A stretch of 64,000 nt of DNA from Sipunculus nudus. Lineage: Eukaryota; Annelida; Sipuncula; Golfingiida; Sipunculidae. The notes under the pieces are model-generated. The model was given only the letters and a program-made list of their open reading frames with translations. It did no database searches and was not told where the DNA came from. Position numbers and translations under genes: made by a program. Numbering within the stretch: position 1 is the stretch's first letter; each line of letters starts with the position of its first letter. Where the stretch lies: the NCBI GenBank assembly GCA_026874595.1, contig CM049306.1:58720019-58784018 (forward strand). Reading direction: 5' to 3'. Below are positions 20,712-34,500 of this stretch, in pieces.

Positions 20712-21479
20712 ATTAATACTTAAACTGGTAGAAAAATAGCGAAAGAATAGTGGCGCCACCTTTTCTTGAAATTTCGTCGATCATATCGTACCGCATCAGT
20801 CGCATGCAAATTGACACAGACCTCATCTCTCGTTACCGAACTTTCAAGGAAATTACACATCATCTTTGTATCCAAATGTTTGTGTTTCTGTAAAATTTTG
20901 GTACTGTAAAATTAAAAATATTGAAAATTAAATTTGCAATCATTTTTATTTTCTTTAGTCAACATTACTGACATTTGCAACAAGCGTGAAAATGTATAAC
21001 ATTTAATTTAAGAAGTGTTTTAAAATTATTTTTATGTGTGTATTAGGTCTTTAATAAAGTGTTTCGGATAACAGACAGACAGAACTTTTGTAGAATGAAT
21101 AAAATAAGAAAGAATACAATAGAAATAATGGATTTTTGTATGTTTTATGTATTCATAAACATTTGTGTGATTAATTTAATACAAATTTGAAAGAAACTGT
21201 TGTTCAACGGTTGGCCACATGAACTGCAGGTTAAGGTTAGTGACCACAATGGTGGATGGCTTTTCTTGAACGACTGAATATTTTTTTTTTTTTTTAATAG
21301 GCATTTATAATTTAATTGAAAAAAAATATATTGATGGTCACGCTTCGTCTCACAGCAGCATTGAAAAAACACGCAACGCAACAGTATAAATTTGAGATAT
21401 TCTCTTGATATGCGAAAAAGAGGATAAATTTGGTTGCATCTGACATACGCTCCATAAGCAGCGGTTACGCTTTGCTCAA
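20712..21479. other. No gene recognised
   Basis: AT-rich sequence with an isolated GGCGCCACC motif near 20749 and homopolymer runs near 21282. I see nothing further. Confidence 0.5.
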
Positions 21480-22950
21480 CTATTCGCTACACCACCCGCT
21501 ACATTAAATCGCGGGTGCCGGTCAGGTTTGGCCACCAAGCGGTCTCTGTGGAATTCCCCTCTGTGTAATTTTTAACCAATGACATTGCAGGTATCACAAG
21601 CAAAATCGGATGTTCTTGGAGGTACCGCTCACTTTGCACGGCGTTGGATAGCGCTTGGTTACACAGACTTTTCCACCCCCATTGGAATGCACACGATGCA
21701 ATCGTCAACTTTCAACACAGTCTCTTTACCGACTTGCTGGTGTGGCCCGAGGTCAGTTATCCCTCACTGTCTGCACATTTTTAGCCATGTTTGTTTACAC
21801 GCTAAGCCAATGATTTCTTCTATCAGTTCAGCAGATTTGATTAAAAGCAGAGCCAAAAAGATTTTAGTTTATCTGGCGCAAACTGACTGGGTGTTTGTCA
21901 CCTTGCCAAACCTGACGAATCCTGCAGGATTCTCGAATTTCTCACAGTGGGTGAGTGGAAGGTCACCAGGAGGTCATGTGCTGTTTTCACAGCGTACTTC
22001 TGACATTTGCATATCATTTTGAGTTTAACTGGGCAGCTTATACTGCCCGTCTCTATCCAGAAAAGTGCTAACGCGACACGTTCCTTTAGTTTAATCTGGG
22101 TGCCTGAGTTCCTAACATCATACCAAGAATCTAACATCAAACATAAAACTTTTCCAGCTCTCAAACTGGGCACCTGGAATGCAAGGAACATGATACCCGA
22201 TCTTGCAGTATACCTGCAAACGACGCTCAGTGACAGAAGTCATCAACAATAGTGTATTTATCACAATCCAAGACAAAGAAATGTTCGCCCAGTAATGAGA
22301 ATCTGCCAGCCTCGGGCGACAGCCAGAAGAAACGATCAATCAGGTGATGTGCAAACGACAACTGGCTACATCGAAGTTCAGCTTTTCACAATCAACTCCG
22401 AGAATAGCTTGCAACATTTGATGAACCAATCCACATTCAATGTATGGCTTTTTGCAAGGATTCGGACGTACACGGCTAACTCGCCATAAACACTGAAGTT
22501 TACCAGTGCAAGGTTTTTGAATTAATATTCTGCTCTCCCGCTTTGAATCCTTCACCGTGGTCCAGGCTAGAGGGAAGACGCGCTGCCGAGACGTAGTACC
22601 AAAAATAGTGTACTAAAGAGGGCGGAGATTCCTCCCAAACATGCAGAAACGACTGCACTTGCTTGGGAACGGATCCTGCATAGAGAATGAATGTATCTTT
22701 CTACGGCAAGTTGAAGACGGGGATCAGATCCATGGATATATTCAACCTTGCGTGCATGGACAATTGTAAGCATGTCCTGGAGCCACTAGCCATCCACTGT
22801 GTAAGAGAGTGCTTGGATACAGGGATGCAGAGGAGACTGATGAAACAGAACAAGGATGGCCCGCAGAAATTAGTAACCCCATACACGTTCTTCTTTAAAC
22901 TTTAGGGTATGCACATTATGGTCATCCGTAATGGTACTCTCCAACCACGG
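21480..22950. other. Unassigned, locally GC-richer block
   Basis: Base composition is closer to coding than the flanks, but every frame is broken. One fragment at 22163-22192 reads KLGTWNARNM, like the start of the endonuclease domain of non-LTR retrotransposons (G-T-W-N-x-R). It stops soon afterwards in frame. A decayed LINE or unprocessed pseudogene is possible; no firm family call. Confidence 0.25.
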
Positions 22951-23553
22951 GAGACGGTCCACTAGCCAAAACGACCAGAGGCTTGCTTAAAATGACTAGC
23001 AAGGACTTCAGGGTTGCCATTAGTACCACGGAGACATAGATAATGGGACAGCATACAGAGCTTTAGATAGTCGGATGTCATTGAAGTTTGAGGTCAGTTT
23101 AAAACCACTAAAGGCAGCCTTCAGTTACAATAGTTTTTGTTAAAAATAACCTAGAGGCAACCCATAACTAATCAGCAGATGCATTTTCTAACCAATATTT
23201 TAGTCATTTTTTTTCTTAAAGCTCTCGATAGACAATATCATCATCTGTTAAATGATTCAGACCCAATAAATAGATTAGAAATTCAAATGATGACAAAGGT
23301 GATTGACCTTAAATGAACAAAGACAGGCTTACAATATGGTGACAAATGTTCATCACACTTTATCTCTCTTTAAGTCCCTGGTGCCAAGCTATGAAGATGG
23401 AACATCTGGAGGGTTATATTATATACATATTAAATATTTTGTCTTCAATATATCCCGATTACCAACCAGTGTGTCAGGTTTCATTGAAATCCACAAAAGC
23501 AATCTGGAGATAGTGAAATCTCACAAACACGACCACCTGTGGGACCAGCCAAA

Positions 23554-23640
23554 ATGGTCGTGTTCTCCAGATGGTCGTGTTAACGGGGTGGTCGTGTTAG
23601 CGGGGTGGTCTTGTTAGAGGGGTGGTCATTTTAGCGGGAG
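23554..23640 (+). repeat. 19-bp minisatellite, about four to five units
   Basis: Units of the form GGGGTGGTCGTGTTAGC. An inverted relative (AACACGACCACC) sits just upstream at about 23526-23537. Confidence 0.75.
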
Positions 23641-24628
23641 GTTTTTATGATAATCTACAGTAATCTGGGACTAAAACAAGCCTTCCTCTTAGCATGTTGG
23701 TCTTGACAGCAAGGTGGTCGTCAGGCGAGATTTACACGCCCAACAGAGGAAAAAATTGCCTCACCATGTTTATAAGACATAAGGTTATTGAAGGCATTGC
23801 TAAGCAAGACCATATATTGCAGGAAATGGGATAGCTGAGTGGTCCAGGATGTTGACAAAACAGAAGTTTAAAATTAAACCACCATGGACAAAATGTCCAG
23901 GAACAAAGTACTACTCTTTCATCTGATACCTGGACCAAAAAAAAAAACAAAAACAATATATACTGTTTATATAATATCTGTAATTTCCAGGAAGGTTGAA
24001 CATTATTCACATTACAAATGATGCAGGTACACCTTTCTGGTACAACCAATAATATAACAACACACATACATACCATGACATGCATCAATTTTCAACATAA
24101 ATATCCACATCTCTATTCAAATATTTCGATACACTGGTATATACTTTATCGATTTCATACAGTTTTGGGGGTTTAAATGTAGACTTAGATGACAAAAAAT
24201 ATACAACAGATGAAGAGTCAAACCTGATTAAAGGAGATTTATATTCACACACTGAAAAACATGCCACAGACCTACCCAGAGTGTCAAACAATGAGATGAA
24301 TACAATTCAAATTCTAAAATGCAAGCCATTACATAACAGAGCTGGCAAAATGAAAAAAAAATGTTCTTAATCATTATTGCACAGAAAATCAATGCTTTTT
24401 ACTCTTGTCAATCCTATTAATTAATCAGAGTAACCAGTTTCCCCTTGATTTCTTGCAAATGACTATTTTTCTGTAAAACTTCTAGCAAGTTTGAAATGTT
24501 AAGATAACAGAATAAAGTTTTTGATACACGTAACTACAGGAACTCAACTTTTAGTTTCCATGGTATTTCACTGAATATATGTAACAGATAAGATGTGAAT
24601 GTTGTTATATATATAATTAAACAACATT

Positions 24629-24629
<1 letters not shown>

Positions 24630-24662
<33 letters not shown>
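24630..24662. repeat. (ATAC)n/(AT)n microsatellite
   Basis: ATAC repeats run into AT repeats. Confidence 0.9.
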
Positions 24663-25464
24663 TTATGTATATTTATATATAATACATACATGTCACTCTA
24701 TCACTAAGTTATCAGACACATAATATTAATGCAGAAGAAATTTAGGAAAACTCCTTAACCTTGTAAAGTGGTGAGATTATCTAGTCAAAACATTTTGTTA
24801 GTCTGATTAATATTATAATATGGTATCAATCAACAATCTATCATCTGTTTGATAAAGCATTGTTATGCCAATGTAGTATTAAAAGAATATCATTACTATG
24901 CTAGAATCTTATTAAATGAATAATCTGGTATCATATAATGACGATATGGTATTGATACAGGGGTAAAAGACATTAAACAAGAGCAGATCACATTATGCTC
25001 ATTGTTAAACTTATAGTGGTGTTTCATTATGAGCCAAAATCCAGATGGAGCATTCATAGGACATATGCACAAATCATTTTTAATCGGTTCACACTCATAA
25101 CACCTTGAAAGCCCCTTGTGGCAAGAATCAGATGGTTTTTCTGTACTGAAACACATTGGCTTGCTTTTTCATTTTATTGTAACTTTCATAACCTATGGTA
25201 CCTTTTGTATGATTAAAACATCAAAATACTGGTATCCTTCCTTGATAAGAGAGAATTTTAATCAAATGTCAACATTTCAAAATACCCTCCTCGTTTCATT
25301 CATAATGTTCAAATACAAAGAAGGATAAATATACACATTTTGTTTCTATAATCAGCTGTTTCTGAAAAGTAAAGTCACAGAGCTCTTTGAGTCAGCCAGC
25401 AATTAGTCTGGTACAGCAAAGAGACCGGAAACCACTGTCTTCCCCTTCTCTGTGCTGCTGCCTT

Positions 25465-25522
25465 TCAGCTGTCTTTCATTAGCTGACCCTCCCAAAGTTC
25501 CAACAGTCTCTTGATTTCCTTA
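25465..25522 (-). CDS. BORCS6: BORCS6 exon 5 (terminal)
   Basis: After acceptor CTCCTAGACAG, the exon completes a split Val and reads KEIKRLLELWEGQLMKDS, then TGA (25467-25465). This supplies the C-terminal amphipathic helix expected of the family. It joins exon 4 only with donor GTATCC (phase 2). The intron is 20,080 bp. Confidence 0.75.
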
Positions 25523-28500
25523 CTGTCTAGGAGTTAAGGAGCATGTATGAGAGCATTTTTCTCGTCTGTACAACCAACTAGATAAAGCTGTATTTGCATG
25601 CGAATACATGAAGCGCCCCATGTTCACATAATTTCTGGAAATCATTTCAACATGTCATACTGCAATACTAATATATATAACAACTATAGACCTGGATGCT
25701 GAAGTAAGCACAGAAGCTGTAGAGGGAGAAACAGTATATGAAATACACGACAGTATATGAAATACACTAGGTCCTCAGAGGGCCCTGTGTTTCTATCACC
25801 AGGATATAGCTCCAGTATATATTTGGCTTATGGTATGCAGTTAAAGATTAAGTTTCATATTTTAGGTTTGTAAAACTGGAATGTGTATTATTTGATATTA
25901 TGTAGTATAGATGATATTGTGTTTTATTGCATAGACTTAATTGAAGCTTATGACTTATATGATGAACATACATGTTCATATGTATGTTCTATAATAATTG
26001 TATTCACACCTTAAAATATGAAAGTATGAATTTGATTATAACCTACAACAATCAGCTATTCAATAATTCAATGTGTAAACATGTAGAGTCATGCATCTGG
26101 TCACACATGGACTCTTATCAGGACAAACTGTTATTTCAGGTCTAAGTTATGTTTAGCAAAGTGTCAGACTTGTGTCTGATTAGAATTAGGAAGTCAATAC
26201 ACAGGTAACCTAATTATTGGATTCACACTGAAAGTTAATCTTGTAAGAATCTGTAAGGCTCCAGCTAGCCTCACACCTAACAACAGGTGCCACCAAAATT
26301 ATTGCAGTTAAAGTTAATTAACGTCCAGGGAAATTAATATTTGGTGTGGTGTTCAAACCCTGATCATGGCAGGGGTACTAATTATGATTGTGTAATAATC
26401 AGTCAGGCATGAGATAGGAATTGCACCTTGACTGACAAAGGGAATGTATATATATGTTGGAACAATTTCATTCAGGCAGTTTTAGCCTGGGCTGTACAAC
26501 TACGTGAATAAAGATATTATATATACTTCAACTGACTTGTGGAATCTGCCAACTACACCAGTACAACATCATAACCACTCGGCGATAGTTGGGGAGAATC
26601 TGGACTGCGATCCAACATAAGGTTAGAAGTACATGTATTATGTGTACCTTTCACAAATGCCAAGCTACAGACATTTAAACTATAACATATGAATACTAGA
26701 GGAACAACAAGAACAGTAACTATGGACCCAGAAACCGTGGCTAAAAGCATAGTGCCATTTAATGGACATCAAGATGCTGATTTGTGGATGGACAGGTTTA
26801 ACCTGATTTCATCACTTAAAGATTGGGACGTAACATCACAAAGCAAAAATTTTCCACTCTATTTAGAACTAGGGAGTGATGCTGACAAATGGTATAGTCA
26901 GCTAAAAAGTGATACCAAGAACAATTTTGAAAAAACAAGGAAAGCATTCCTTGAACGTTACAGTACCAGATGCCAAAACATGACTGGTGCTATGAATCTC
27001 CTGGACAGGAAACTAAACCCAGGTGAATCTATTGACAGCTACATAAGAGCTATGGAAGACCTTGCTTACAGAGCAGGGAAAAATGAAATAGAATTAGTGG
27101 AAGCAATTATGCATGGCCTACCAAACAAAGCTAGAAGCATAATTGCCCTTAAAGAGCCAAAACCCACCGTAAGTGCTATATTAAAAGCTTTAAAAACCAG
27201 TGAAGCTTCTGGGCACTTTCAAGTGACATTTCAGGAAAATAGTCTGAATGACACTTTGATACAGTCAATCCAGACCCTACAGACAACAGTCAGAGATTTG
27301 TCGCTGAGTGTAGAACAAGTGCGAAGGACTCAGGAAAAGGCAGAAGTGGCAGAACTGACATCAACCCACAGGCACAGTCGTGAACAGTCACCATACCACA
27401 GAGGAAGATCACCTGGCAGGCGTGATGATGACAGGCATTTCTACAAAAGAGGTCAGACTCCTAGCCCTTATAGAAACAAGCATTATAATAACAGTTACAG
27501 AGATAGTAGAAATGACAGGTTTACTTACAAGAACTGTTATAGGTGTAACTTGGGCCCTCACCCACCAGAAAAATGTAAATACAAAAACAAATTTTATTCA
27601 CATTGTAAGAAACAGGGACATATTATTTCAGCCTGTAGAACAGCTTTGAGACAAAACCTAGAATAGGAGTTACAGTCTGTTTCAGTGGACAACAAAATTC
27701 AAGAAAATCAAACTCAAAAACATCTTATTGACACCAAATTTGGTCCAAAACATCTTAAAAAGACAAAACAAATGAAAAACAACTACCAGAAGATCTCATA
27801 AATTTCAGTCATCATAAAAATTCTGATATACTAATTCCAAGTCTTTCCATAAATGGTAGTGGAACACAAATTGAGGGCAATATCATAAGTGTAACAGTAA
27901 ACGGATGCAAAGTCCCTGCCTTAGTTGACACAGGAGCTTCCATATCATGTCTTTCTAAATCTACCTTCGTGTCACTGGACTTACAAGATGTAACAACTTT
28001 AGAACAATCCAAATTAAAATTTGTCAAAGGTGTTGGTGGCCACAAAATCACAGTAAGTGGGAAAATTCAAGTAAAGCTGCAAATAAGTAATTCTGTAATC
28101 CATCATACATTTTTTATACTGGATAAAATGAACCATCAAATTATCCTCGGTTTAGACTTCCTACAAAAACAAAAAGCAAATTTAGATTTCAAAAGGAATA
28201 CAATAAATCTGCAAGGCGGCACTGACACAGTCAATATTTGCTACTTTGATGAATCTCTGAATGAAGCTCAACCTTTGCACTTATCCTCAAATGCTACAAT
28301 CCCAAGTCGATCTGAAATGATTACAGCAGTAACTTTACCAAAATCAGTACAAAATCCAACCTTAGGCCAAGTGATTCCATATTCAAAATTGTGCCAAAAC
28401 ATGGCTGTTTTCGCAGCCCACAGTATTGATGAGATCAATGACAGAACAACAATGATCAGATTCATTAATCTGACCAACAAACCAGTCAAATTGAAAAAAA

Positions 28501-31500
28501 ATGCAAAAGTAGCAACATTTCACCCTTGTTCAGAAAATGACATACTAGATGAAAAACCATTGTTCTGTACTCAAAATTGCAAAGAAATCAACAACATTGA
28601 AATTCAGTGCCCAAAAGACAACAAAACTCCCAACTTCAAAACAGATGACCATAAATATTTATCTTTAGCAAAAGATTTAGGGTTCTCATTAGATAATTCA
28701 GATTTAACAGATTCACAAAAACAAGAACTTCTCATATTTTTAGGAAAACATAGGGATGTTTTTGCAAAAGATATCACAGAGTTGGGAAAAACAGATATTC
28801 ATAAACACCACATTGATACAGGTGATGCAAAACCTATCAGACTCCCTGCCTTTCGAGCGAATCCAGAGAAAAAAGACGAGATTGAAAATCAAGTAGATTC
28901 ATTTCTTAATGCAGATCTAATTGAACCTAGTACTTCTGAGTGGCAAGCACCTGTAATTTTAGTAAAGAAAAAAGATGGAAAATATAGATTTGTAATAGAC
29001 TATAGGAAACTTAATGCAGTCACAAAACCTATAAGTTATCCCTTACCCAAAATTGAAGACATTTTTGATACTGTTGGACAAAAGAAAGCTAAATTGTTTT
29101 CTGTATTAGACTTATCATCAGGTTTTTGGCAAGTCCCATTAGATGAACAAACTGCACATAAAACAGCTTTTGTTACACACAATGGTGTCTATCAATGGAA
29201 AAGATTACCCCAGGGCCTGCAGAATTCACCCTCATCATTTGGCATGGTCATGGCAGAAGTACTCAGAGGAGCAAATTTTAAGCATGCAGTGGTTTATGTT
29301 GATGACATTTTGGTTTTCTCAAAAGATTTTGCTGAACATTTATTGCATTTGCAAGACATATTTGGTCGCCTAAGACGAGCCAATTTAAAACTAAAACCTG
29401 AAAAATGCAAACTAGCAACACCCAAGGTCAGTTATCTAGGTCACATGATTTCAAAGAATGGAGTCGAGATGGAGCAAGCCAAAATGGATGCTGTTGCGAG
29501 TTATCCCATACCAAAGAATTTGAAAGATTTAAGAAGCTATTTAGGTTTATGCAACTACTACAAAAGATTTGTAAAAGACTTCTCAAAAATTGCTGCCCCA
29601 TTACATCAGCTACTACGAAAAGATCAACCTTTCATTTGGGATGAAAAGTGCCAAAACAGTTTTGACCGGCTTAAATCTGCATTACTCTCAAAACCAATAG
29701 TTCTGTCCTATCCTGATTTTGACAGGGAATTTATCTTGTACACTGATGCATCAGATGAATCTATAGGATACATTCTTGGGCAGAAAAACTCCAAAGGTCA
29801 AGAGCAGGTAATTGCATATGCAGGGAGAGCTCTAAGGGCATCAGAAAAAAAATGGGGAATTACCCACAAAGAAGGTTTGGCAGTTATAGAAGGAATCAAG
29901 CATTTTAAAGTATATCTCCAATCCAGTAAACGATTTGTGATCTACACTGACCATAAGGCACTTGAATTTCTGAAAAACAGTAAAGATCTCACAAACAGAC
30001 TAGGTCGCTGGGCCACCTTCCTCCAAAACTATGATTATGAAATAATCTACAAACCAGGTGCTAAGAATGGCAATGCAGACAGCCTTAGCAGAAGATCTTA
30101 CACAAATAATAATAGAAATAGTAACAGCATTGAATTAATTCAAAATCTGGAATACTGTGAAAACAATCAAACAGAACCCACCACACATAAATATGAATAT
30201 GTTTTTCAATATGACGACCAGATCAATGATCATGACACTAGTTCTACTGAAGTTAACTGTGACACAACCAAAGGCGTGTTACACACACCAAACTTAGCAG
30301 AACTCCAGGCTGAGGATAAGGATTTAGGGCCAATCATAAAATTTCTAAAAAATAAGTATGACCTTCCTGATGATGACAAACAGGCAAAGGCTGTAAGTAG
30401 ACTTGCTCAAGACTGTTTTTTGGAAAATGAAACCCTCTTTCATAATTATTACCAAAAGGGGAAAGGATATGCAGTAAAACAGCTAGCAGTGCCTGAAAAT
30501 TTAAAAGATGACATATTGAGATCATACCATGACTCAATGGCTGGTGGAGGCCACCAAGGCACAGACCGCACATACAGTGCAATACGGGAAAAATATTACT
30601 GGCATAACATGTACAGTGAAATTCAAGAATATGTCAAGTCATGCCCAACATGCCAGTTTTCAAAATCTTTCAGGAACAGACCTGCCCCCTTGAAACCATT
30701 ACCCCCAGGAGATAAATTCAGTAGAATCCACATGGATATACTGGGACCACTGCCCCAAACTACAGATGGTCACAAATATATTCTAATTATGGTAGACTCA
30801 TTTACAAAATGGATAGAAGCTCAACCAATGAAAACACAAGAAGCAACTGAGGTAGCTGACACATTTTATAACACCTTTGTCACTCGTTACGGGGCACCAA
30901 CTACCCTCATTACAGACAGAGCAAAAAACTTCATGTCTAAAGTAATAAAACATCTCTGCAAACTTTTCCAAATTACTAAAGTGGAAACTGCAAGCTATTC
31001 CCCACAATGTAATGCAATGGTTGAGAGAAACAACAGCACAATTATGAAAACTCTGAGATCTTACATAAATCAGCAACAGAATGACTGGCACAAAAAGCTA
31101 CAAAGTGTCATGATGGGCATGAGAGCAGCTCCATCTACAGAGTCGACTAAGTACTCTCCGTACTACATGCTGTTCACAAAAGAGATGACTCTGCCCATTG
31201 ATATGGCATAAGCACCACCCAAGGGCATTTCAAAAGATATAGACCAATACCTATCAGACATGGCCGAACAAAATAAATTGGTTAAAAAAATTGCAACTGA
31301 AAACACTCTCAAGAGTCAAACTAAATACAAGGAACAACATGATAAAAAAGCTACAAGTAATAAATTCAATCAAGGTGACCAAGTGCTGCTGAAAAACCAC
31401 CATACGAAAAAAGGACTGTCCCCTAAATTATCACCAAAATTCAAGGGTCCTTATCTCATTCTTGATAACACAGATCATGACACATACAAATTGGTCGACA

Positions 31501-34500
31501 GCAAAACAGGGAAAGAAAGACCTTCATATGACAATTTTAGAAATTTACGGCCATATAATGACCCTGTCACCAGACCAACTAATAAAAACACTGTGTATGA
31601 TGACACAAACAAAAAAATGACAGATGTACAATCACACCAGGCAGACACTCAGAATTCTGACACAAACAACACAGGTACCACAAACACAAGCACAAAAGAT
31701 CAAATCAGTGGTCAAAATGATAAGACAAGTGATATCTTAACTGATGGAACATACCACAAGATTGACAGACTGTTGAAGAGATCAGTGTATAAGGGGAAGG
31801 TATTGTATCTTGTTAAATGGGCCTCGCCCAATCTGAAATCAACTTGGGAATACGAGGAAAATTTACCTCCAATTCTAGTAAAAGAATTTACAATCAACAG
31901 GACAAATTCTGGAAAAAAAAGAAAGGCAAACAAAAGAAGATGAATTAGAGAGTAACAGTCTAATTTCAATTGCACCAGGTGCTACGTCTTTTGTTTGTCA
32001 TACACTGCCTATACTCTCTTAGTTCTGGTGCATAGCTGAGGTTCTTACATCTCATTTCATGTCACTGCCTTTGATTTTCTCTTTTATCCATGTCTGCTTC
32101 AATTTCGACTTCTAAATTGGATCCAACCTTTTGTCATAATAAAAAAAATCAAAATTGGAAGTGTAACATGGATAAGTTGATGAAACCACTGGAATTAGCA
32201 CTCATCTCATTATTTCACACCATCATGCACCCCCTCATAAACCTTAAATATGCACCCCAGAACAAAAAGAGAGGCATGGACTGTACTTCCTGTTCAAACT
32301 TATGTTCCTCAGCCTACTCATGATTTCCAAGGGCAGCGCAAACAAGATTGAACAGAGATTAAATTACGGAGTTCTCTTCAAACAAGTGGGGATTATTTAA
32401 AATTCTGAACAGTTCTGGAAGCACACTATTGAAATTCTCTTACCTAATGCTTCAAACTTGACCGCATTTGATTTATCATGTGCAAGACAGCTAGAATATT
32501 AGACCCCCACAATGCAGATATATTGACAGAAACTACTACTTCAAATTGAAGAACTCCATAAATCAACGATTCAATCTCTACTAGACACAACAGAAAAGAT
32601 CTAAAAAAATAATACCTTCATAAAACATTGTAAAAAAAACATGCTCTAGACACCACCGGTCATTGTTACCCTTTATAGGTGATCTAAGCAAAAGCCTCTT
32701 TGGCACAGCAAGCATTAAAGATGTGGAGACCTTGCAAAAACATATAAAGGCATTTCAGACTCAAACAAACTCGTGCCTTTCTCTCACAACATCATGGCGC
32801 CATATTATATATGACAACAGTAAACAAGCAGCCTACTAATATTATGAAAATGGTAGAAACAAACCACAGAGAGATGAATAAATTATATTTGGTTATTGGA
32901 TAATCTACCAAAAGCAAGACAAATAACTATCATATCTTAAAAAAAAAAAAAAAGGGAACAAAATTGGAAGGCATGTAACGTACTAACTGAACAAAGTGTT
33001 GTTGGACCTACAAAGGTGTCTATAAATCATTTTCAATCCCTAAAATTAAGACAAATACTCAGATACCCTCCTATCACTTTCACTGAATTTCATCATAGAA
33101 ATAATTTTATTCCATTACATCCAAGTCCACTGATACAGGCGCAAAATAATGTTGCAACTGCCCCTCCAGTGAGCAGTATTAGCTTAGATAATTGCACTGA
33201 TGCTGAATGAAATTTGAACAATGATGAAGATAATGACATTTTTAGGTGAAAAAATAATTATGTTAGGATATTTAGTATAGTTAGAACATGAAGTATATAT
33301 TGTATGATTCTCAGGTATCTTAGTTGTTGGAAATTTATGGCTTATTAGTGTACATGTAGCAGTTATATCACTGCTTTAATATAAAGGTATGTATTACTGT
33401 GAAATTAATTATCCATGTAGTGTATATTTGTACATATATATATAAAAAAAATTGTAAGCTAACTTTAATGTAAGTTGAAGGTACAGAGATGAATTGTACA
33501 TACTCATCAATCACAGAATTACAATGGTTTTATGATTTTGTTCTGTTTAGTGAACTGATATCTCATAATGAAATATTCATGTATTTAAAATTGACTCGGA
33601 GAGTCAATCTTACACAGCATGACCAACTATCACCAGGATATAGCTCCAGTATATATTTGGCTTATGGTATGCAGTTAAAGATTAAGTTTCATAATTCAGG
33701 TTTGTAAAACTGGAATGTGTATTATTTGATATTATGTAGTATAGATGATATTGTGTTTTATTGCATAGACTTAATTGAAGCTTATGACTTATATGATGAA
33801 CATACATGTTCATATGTATGTTCTATAATAATTGTATTCACACCTTAAAATATGAAAGTATGAATTTGATTATAACCTACAACAATCAGCTATTCAATAA
33901 TTCAATGTGTAAACATGTAGAGTCATGCATCTGGTCACACATGGACTCTTATCAGGACAAACTGTTATTTCAGGTCTAAGTTATGTTTAGCAAAGTGTCA
34001 GACTTGTGTCTGATTAGAATTAGGAAGTCAATACACAGGTAACCTAATTATTGGATTCACACTGAAAGTTAATCTTGTAAGAATCTGTAAGGCTCCAGCT
34101 AGCCTCACACCTAACAACAGGTGCCACCAAAATTATTGCAGTTAAAGTTAATTAATGTCCAGGGAAATTAATATTTGGTGTGGTGTTCAAACCCTGATCA
34201 TGGCAGGGGTACTAATTATGATTGTGTAATAATCAGTCAGGCATGAGATAGGAATTGCACCTTGACTGACAAAGGGAATGTATATATATGTTGGAACAAT
34301 TTCATTCAGGCAGTTTTAGCCTGGGCTGTACAACTACGTAAATAAAGATATTATATATACTTCAACTGACTTGTGGAATCTGCCAACTACACCAGTACAA
34401 CATCATAACCACTCGGCGATATTTCTGCTAGTGCTGGACTAGTTTACATATGGGTGAAAAATTAAGTTAAATTTGAAAAATATCACAAACAGAAACAGGT

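Larger units (their letters stand above)
22951..25464. other. Mostly non-coding; distal part probably the BORCS6 3' UTR
   Basis: No gene is recognised apart from the likely 3' UTR to the left of 25465 (minus strand). A minus-strand AATAAA occurs at 25173-25178. Small repeats within are listed separately. Confidence 0.4.
25794..34421 (+). mobile_element. Full-length Ty3/gypsy LTR retrotransposon with chromodomain, 8628 bp
   Basis: Two 794-bp LTRs bound gag, a pol polyprotein (protease, reverse transcriptase, RNase H, integrase with GPY/F motif and a C-terminal chromodomain) and a decayed env-like region. TTTC duplications flank it. By eye I find only about four substitutions between the LTRs, so insertion is recent. 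It lies in sense opposite to the host gene, in intron 4 of BORCS6. Defects are a stop in the gag tail (27664), one stop inside integrase (31209), a lost cysteine in the second zinc knuckle, and a broken env. It is therefore unlikely to be autonomous. Confidence 0.93.

Noticed and set aside
22163-22252. Non-LTR retrotransposon endonuclease start (KLGTWNARNM)
   Set aside because: Ten suggestive residues, then divergence and a stop. Too little for a family call.
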